Below, one piece after another: positions 59,759-64,000 of a stretch of 64,000 bases of DNA (position 1 is the stretch's first letter; each line of letters starts with the position of its first letter). The notes beneath the pieces were generated by a model. The model made no database searches. It was not told the origin of the DNA and saw only the letters and a program-made list of their open reading frames with translations. The stretch comes from Gordonibacter pamelaeae (GTDB lineage Bacteria > Actinomycetota > Coriobacteriia > Coriobacteriales > Eggerthellaceae). The stretch lies in NCBI RefSeq assembly GCF_042665095.1, contig NZ_JBHTBV010000004.1. One strand, given 5' to 3'. The position numbers and the translations under genes were made by a program.

Positions 59759-62544
59759 CGGTGAAGCGGAAGGCTCTCTCGGTTTTCGCGTGCGTGATCC
59801 TAGTTCTTTCCTTGGTGCCGATCATTGCCTACGCGGATGATACGGAGCCCGATGGCGGCACGACGCCGACGGAGGCTGTGGGCGAAATCGAGACGAATGC
59901 CCTAGAGTCAGAACAGGAGACCCCGCAAGAAGAAGGGGGAAGCGTCTCCGAGAGCGGGAACGAGGACGGACGCGGGAATGAAGGTGAAGGGCAGAACGAC
60001 GGCTCCGAGGCTGATGAGGCCGAAACCGGTCAAGTGGCGGATCCGTCCTCGAGCCGTTCGGTCAACGTGCTCCGCGCAGGTGGGTTGGTACGCGGCGATA
60101 CTGGAGGTACCTCGGGTGGCGAAGGTGATCTCGTATTGGCGAAAAGCCTGGAAACCGACGGTCAAGGCGACAAGGTTATAACGTTGGAAGCCTACGCCTC
60201 TGGCAGCATGAGCATAGTTGAGCAGGGGATCCCCTGCGACATCGTGCTCGTGCTCGACCAGTCGGGATCGATGGATGACCGGTTCGGCTCCCAAGGGTCG
60301 TACCATGCGTTGTCAGGATACAGCAATAAGCGGCTCGGCGACCTGGCCGAAAACGGCAATTTGTACGTACGAGGTGGGGACGGCTCCTATGTGGCTGTTG
60401 ACGTTGACGTGTCTGGCTTCATTTCTCTGAAATATTCTTACACGTGGGAGGGGTTGGAGGCACCCCTTACGTCGGAGGGCCGATACACTGTGCCCCAGTT
60501 CGAGGGCGTGACGTTCTACTCCTTCCAGACGGACCAGACCGTCACGCGGATCGCGGCACTCAAAGACGCGGCGAACTCGTTCGTTCAAAGTGTTCGCAGC
60601 AACTCCCTCGGAGAGGATGGAATCGCCGGGACAGTTGACGACGTGCCCCACCGTATCGCCGTGATCGGCTTCGCGAGCGGAGATAACACCGAGCTATTCG
60701 TCGGAAGCGCCTCGTATCCGTATGGGCAAAGCGCGCAAAGCCAATATGGGTCGGCTTTCCAGGACATGACGACCGAAATGGGTTTCGACAATGCGCTCGC
60801 TTCTATAGGCCAGCTTAGCGCGGACGGTGGGACGCTGGTTGACGACGGGCTGGATATGGCGAACGGTGTCTTCTCGGCGAACCCCCTTGTTACGGGGGAG
60901 CTGCGCAACCGCGTGACGGTGGTGCTGACCGACGGCGCCCCTGGCTTGTACGGAAACGATCGCGGAGTGGCGAACGAGGCGATAAGTCAGGCGTCCGAGC
61001 TCAAGACCGCCGGTTCGACCGTGTTCTCGATAGGGATTTTCCCCGGGGCCGACGCCTCGGGAGACCTGCCCGACCAGAGCGCGATGGGTTGGGGCGACAA
61101 CGATTCGAATCGCTTCATGCATTTGCTGTCCAGCAACTACCCGGACGCGTCGAGCATGGGCAGCCCGGGTGCGCGCTTCGTAGACGAAGAGGGCTCTTCT
61201 CCCGACTACTACCTTTCGGCGTCTGACTCCGCAGGTCTGAACAGCATATTCCAAAGCATATCCCAATCCACGGGCGGATCGTCCGTGGACGTGGGCACCG
61301 AGGCCGTGGTGCGTGACGTCGTCGCCGCTGGGTTCTCGTTGCCAGAGGCGGCGGATGCATCGTCCGTCAAGGTGTTTACTCGAGCCTACTTGGGCCCCGA
61401 CGCCGGTTGGGCAGAAGCGATTCCGCTCGATGGTGCGGCGGTGGTCGTCGACGGATCCACCGTCGACGTGTCGGGCTTCGACTTTTCGGGAAATTGGGTC
61501 GGCATGCGGGAGGAAGGCGGCGCGGCGATTCCTCACGGAAGCAAGCTGGTGGTTCGGATTCCGGTTGAGCGCACTGCAACCTTCGGAGGCACGGGGCGCA
61601 CCAACGATGCGACGTCAGGGGTGTACGCCGATCTCGAAAGCGAGCCTTTGGGCATGTTCGAGCAGCCTATAGACTCCGCCGCCCTTGACTTCGAGGTGGC
61701 CTCTTCGGACGACGTGGTCTACCTTGGCGAGACGTCCAACATCGCCGACAACGTGTCTTGGGCGGAATCGTACGTGCCCGACGGGCAGAACAACGCGTTC
61801 GTGGATATTGCTTATCGGCTCGTTGTCGACGGCGTTACGTACTTCAGCGAGATTCCGGCCGGTACGGACGCATCGGGTCCGGATTTCGCGTTAGCGTGGA
61901 AGGATTCCTCGGGAAACCCTGTCGAGACGATTACGGTGCTGCCCGTTGGAGCTGGGGAGGAAGAATACGGCCTGTCCTGCACGGTGAGCGACGCCTGGGA
62001 TGGGAATGAGGCGCAAGATGACCTCGAGATCGAAGGGCAGGTCTGCGTGCGAGCTGTGGCGTGCTCGGTGACGGTGGGCAAGAGCCTGTCGGGAGCAATG
62101 TACCATCCCGGTGACAGCTTCCTCGTGACGGTGGAGCAAGTCGAGGACACCGTCGCCCGCTATGAGGAGCTCGCCCAGGATTGCCCCCGGGCATCCGCAT
62201 TCCTGATCGGTTCGGTGAGGGCGGTGGTGTCGGCAGACGGGAGCGTCACGGTGGCCGGGCTGCCGATAGGCACCTACCGCGTAACGGAGGACCAAGCGTG
62301 GTCGTGGCGCTACGAGTTCGTTGGGTCGACGGGGGGCGTGGCCGAGGAGCACGGTTCGTCGGTAAGCCTGCCGACGAGCGACGAGCGCCCGGCCTCAAGC
62401 CTCTATGCGCAAGCATCGGTGACGCTGACCAACCGGCTGGAGAGGGAGGCATGGCTCTCCCACGAGTGCTCTGCTGTAAACGTTTTCGGGGTAATCGACG
62501 GATCCGTCGAAGTGGTAAGGGCGAACGAGGGAGGGGCAGCATGA
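59755..62544 (+). CDS. Large secreted protein with von Willebrand factor A domain
   Basis: This 929-residue protein has a signal peptide (1-27, ending PIIAYA), an acidic low-complexity region (28-100, rich in Glu/Gly/Asp), a VWA domain with the MIDAS motif D168-x-S170-x-S172 in VLVLDQSGSMDD, then LTDGAPGLYG, and Ig-like or transthyretin-like C-terminal modules (VTVAGLPIGTYRVTEDQ). This architecture is that of adhesive pilus tips or surface adhesins. No LPXTG sorting signal is present; it ends VEVVRANEGGAA and overlaps the next gene by ATGA. It is likely released, or anchored by its partners. The ATG at 59755 follows GAGGAGG. Confidence 0.9.
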   Translation: MTVKRKALSVFACVILVLSLVPIIAYADDTEPDGGTTPTEAVGEIETNALESEQETPQEEGGSVSESGNEDGRGNEGEGQNDGSEADEAETGQVADPSSSRSVNVLRAGGLVRGDTGGTSGGEGDLVLAKSLETDGQGDKVITLEAYASGSMSIVEQGIPCDIVLVLDQSGSMDDRFGSQGSYHALSGYSNKRLGDLAENGNLYVRGGDGSYVAVDVDVSGFISLKYSYTWEGLEAPLTSEGRYTVPQFEGVTFYSFQTDQTVTRIAALKDAANSFVQSVRSNSLGEDGIAGTVDDVPHRIAVIGFASGDNTELFVGSASYPYGQSAQSQYGSAFQDMTTEMGFDNALASIGQLSADGGTLVDDGLDMANGVFSANPLVTGELRNRVTVVLTDGAPGLYGNDRGVANEAISQASELKTAGSTVFSIGIFPGADASGDLPDQSAMGWGDNDSNRFMHLLSSNYPDASSMGSPGARFVDEEGSSPDYYLSASDSAGLNSIFQSISQSTGGSSVDVGTEAVVRDVVAAGFSLPEAADASSVKVFTRAYLGPDAGWAEAIPLDGAAVVVDGSTVDVSGFDFSGNWVGMREEGGAAIPHGSKLVVRIPVERTATFGGTGRTNDATSGVYADLESEPLGMFEQPIDSAALDFEVASSDDVVYLGETSNIADNVSWAESYVPDGQNNAFVDIAYRLVVDGVTYFSEIPAGTDASGPDFALAWKDSSGNPVETITVLPVGAGEEEYGLSCTVSDAWDGNEAQDDLEIEGQVCVRAVACSVTVGKSLSGAMYHPGDSFLVTVEQVEDTVARYEELAQDCPRASAFLIGSVRAVVSADGSVTVAGLPIGTYRVTEDQAWSWRYEFVGSTGGVAEEHGSSVSLPTSDERPASSLYAQASVTLTNRLEREAWLSHECSAVNVFGVIDGSVEVVRANEGGAA

Positions 62545-63182
62545 CGAAGCGCGAAGGGCGTCATGCCACTGCACGCACGTTAACGGGCTACGGGTGCAGT
62601 GGAATTCGGATTGCCGTCGCATTGGCCGTGCTGTTTGGGGCGGCGCTGGCATCTGGTGCGGCTTATGCATGGCTTGCGGATGCGCAAGGCCCGTTGGAGA
62701 ACAAGTTCGCACCTTCGGAGGCGAGCGTGGAGGTTGAGGAGAACCTGGGCCGGGCGAAGGAGAACGTTGTCGTGCGCAATACGGGCGATACGGCTGCATG
62801 GATGCGTGCCGAGCTTGTTGTCTGCTGGGTCGACGAGGCTGGCAAGGTGGTGGGCCGGATGCCGGTGCAGGGTGAGGATTATTCGCTCGAGCGGGCAGAT
62901 CCCTCCGGATGGCTGGAGGGTGCCGACGGATTGAGTTATCACGTTCTCCCAGTCGAGCCCGGCGAGGCCACGGAGATACTGGTGAGATGCGCCGCCTTGA
63001 CCGAAAAGGGAAAGGCGCTCGCGGAGGAGAAGGGCTGGAAGCTCCAGATGACCGTGCTGGCGGCTGGCATCCAGTCGGAGCCGGATGTCGCTTTCGCCGA
63101 GGCCTGGGGGCGCTCGAGCGGTTTATGCGTCGAAAGCGGCGCGCTCGCCCGTGGCGCGGTCGACCAATCGATCGAAGGATAG
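62541..63182 (+). CDS. Alternate-signal secreted protein, TasA-like (third copy)
   Basis: This 213-residue protein starts within the stop of the VWA gene (ATGA). The helix IRIAVALAVLFGAALASGAA is followed by YAWLADAQGPLENKFAPSEA and SVEVEENL, a diverged form of the SipW-type signal. The beta-rich body includes NVVVRNTGDTAAWMRAELVV, like the second copy. It is probably processed by the SipW-like peptidase and assembled with the other proteins. Confidence 0.82.
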   Translation: MTKREGRHATARTLTGYGCSGIRIAVALAVLFGAALASGAAYAWLADAQGPLENKFAPSEASVEVEENLGRAKENVVVRNTGDTAAWMRAELVVCWVDEAGKVVGRMPVQGEDYSLERADPSGWLEGADGLSYHVLPVEPGEATEILVRCAALTEKGKALAEEKGWKLQMTVLAAGIQSEPDVAFAEAWGRSSGLCVESGALARGAVDQSIEG

Positions 63183-63194
63183 GAGGTTGCCTTG

Positions 63195-63869
63195 ATGACG
63201 ATGCGGAGAATGACCGGAGTCATGTTCGGAGCGCTGCTGGCATGCCTGGCTTTGCTGTGTGCGGCGACCGGCCGTGCGTATGCCGATCCGACGTCGGTGG
63301 TGTACGAAGGAGACGCGAAGTCGTTCGTGTTCCTGCCTGAAAGCACGGATCTCTTCCGCGGATTCAAGGAGGTCATGCCGGGGGACGAGCTAACGCAGGA
63401 GATAACGGTCGAAAACGGCTCGAACGATGTTGAGGCGAGGATATATCTGCGTGCCGAGACGATTGACGAACGTCATGAAGGCATGCTGAGCCAGATGCAT
63501 CTGACTGTCGAGCAGGACGGGTCGGCGAAGTTGTTCGAAGCGCCTGCCAGCGAGCAAGGCGGCCTTCGAGACTGGGTTTGCCTGGGCACGCTCCAACCTG
63601 GCGGAAGGGCGGATCTGCGGGCGGTTCTCAAAGTACCTGTCGAAGCGGGCAACGAGCTGCAGGGAGCCTACGGCGAGGTCGTGTGGACCTTCATGGTTGA
63701 GGAGCTTCCGAGCGCCCAGGACGGAGGTGGGATTTTGGGCATGCCCCGAACCGGTGACGAATGGGCAGATGTGCTGGTTTGGGGTGCTGCGGCGATCGTC
63801 AGCGCGTTGGTTGCGCTCATCGCTTGGAAACGTTGCCGCAGCAGTTGCGGGAAGAAGCGTCAACCGTAA
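63195..63869 (+). CDS. Sortase-type wall-anchored surface protein (MPRTG motif)
   Basis: This 224-residue protein has a signal peptide (1-30, ending GRAYADP), a beta-rich body and a C-terminal sorting signal: MPRTGDEW, then the helix VLVWGAAAIVSALVALIAW and basic tail KRCRSSCGKKRQP. MPRTG is a close variant of LPXTG, cleaved by sortase between Thr and Gly. It may anchor the whole complex to the wall. The ATG at 63195 follows AGGAGG by 8 bases; a TTG at 63192 is less likely. No sortase is visible in the window. Confidence 0.88.
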   Translation: MTMRRMTGVMFGALLACLALLCAATGRAYADPTSVVYEGDAKSFVFLPESTDLFRGFKEVMPGDELTQEITVENGSNDVEARIYLRAETIDERHEGMLSQMHLTVEQDGSAKLFEAPASEQGGLRDWVCLGTLQPGGRADLRAVLKVPVEAGNELQGAYGEVVWTFMVEELPSAQDGGGILGMPRTGDEWADVLVWGAAAIVSALVALIAWKRCRSSCGKKRQP

Positions 63870-63958
63870 GGGGACACGGCCGACGGGAAGGTGAGACGAG
63901 CGGTTTGGGCTCCGCCCTTTTTCAAGGCAATGCTTAATGGGGTAGGGGAGAGGACGTA

Positions 63959-64000
63959 ATGGCAACGGAGGCACGGCAGCGCGTGGGTTTGCCGACGGGT
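63959..64000 (+). CDS. Possible next gene of the cluster (start only)
   Basis: An ATG follows GGGGAGAGGACGTA, a good ribosome binding site. Fourteen codons (MATEARQRVGLPTG) are visible before the window ends. A weak hairpin (GGGC-TCC-GCCC with TTTTT) lies at 63906-63922. Identity unknown; a sortase would fit the context. Confidence 0.35.
   Translation, partial: MATEARQRVGLPTG

Noticed and set aside
1..64000. CRISPR arrays, tRNA or rRNA genes
   Set aside because: No regularly spaced direct repeats with unique spacers and no tRNA T-arm or rRNA-like conserved blocks were seen in the intergenic regions; a tRNAscan and Rfam search would confirm.

Overview
This window comes from a high-GC, Gram-positive, anaerobic gut-type actinobacterium, most likely Coriobacteriia, family Eggerthellaceae (Eggerthella or Gordonibacter relatives). 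The evidence is the mix of genes: several DMSO-reductase-family molybdoenzymes, a multiheme cytochrome c paired with a Tat-exported FAD reductase, two LuxR regulators fused to a 12-helix membrane domain, an OFA-type MFS carrier beside a CoA ligase, and 2-oxoacid:ferredoxin oxidoreductase. The placement is inferred from gene content, not from a marker-gene search.

Layout. 1-2.7 kb: two divergent DUF5692 membrane proteins and a TetR regulator. 2.8-10.5 kb: secreted NlpC/P60 hydrolase, flavodoxin-fold reductase, HD-GYP gene broken by a stop codon, cysteine hydrolase, cytoplasmic molybdoenzyme, Nudix hydrolase, sirtuin. 10.5-12.2 kb: hsp20 under a CIRCE operator and a gene-poor stretch with a 36-residue hydrophobic peptide. 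12.2-16.9 kb: five-heme cytochrome plus flavoprotein reductase, a frameshifted LuxR gene and a phosphodiesterase. 17-24.5 kb: repeats, an S41-like protein, carbonic anhydrase, rubrerythrin with a Fur-type box, M18 aminopeptidase, NSS transporter. 24.7-31.6 kb: guaB, LysR regulator, MFS carrier, CoA ligase, and a LysR effector domain without a DNA-binding domain. 32-35 kb: an AT-richer DUF4143 ATPase and a polysaccharide flippase. 35.7-39.8 kb: a three-gene 2-oxoacid:ferredoxin oxidoreductase operon and yaaA. 40-48.7 kb: protein kinase, FHA protein, leuS, ECF sigma factor with a membrane partner, OYE-family flavoenzyme, YdcF protein. 48.8-58 kb: LuxR regulator divergent from a TorD / molybdoenzyme / FeS / NrfD operon, then a second respiratory operon (FeS / NrfD / molybdoenzyme) whose FeS gene is frameshifted and whose catalytic subunit is cut off. 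58-64 kb: a surface-protein cluster (SipW-like signal peptidase, three alternate-signal secreted proteins, a VWA protein, a sortase-type wall protein) that begins where the molybdoenzyme gene is broken.

Two patterns stand out. First, three copies of a roughly 150 bp palindromic repeat share conserved edges and a conserved centre, but their paired arms differ in sequence and still pair. Two copies follow stop codons around the lone LysR effector gene. The third sits in frame inside the gamma/delta subunit of the oxidoreductase and adds about 50 residues between its two ferredoxin clusters. Second, three parS-like palindromes (two perfect, one with a single central change) lie about 10 kb apart in the first 30 kb, which suggests the ParB-binding, probably origin-proximal part of the chromosome.

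Four genes are visibly disrupted (HD-GYP by a stop, LuxR and the second FeS subunit by single-base shifts, the second molybdoenzyme by truncation). The two single-base shifts both fall in GGCC/GCC contexts, so assembly error must be excluded before they are called pseudogenes. No tRNA, rRNA or CRISPR array was seen.
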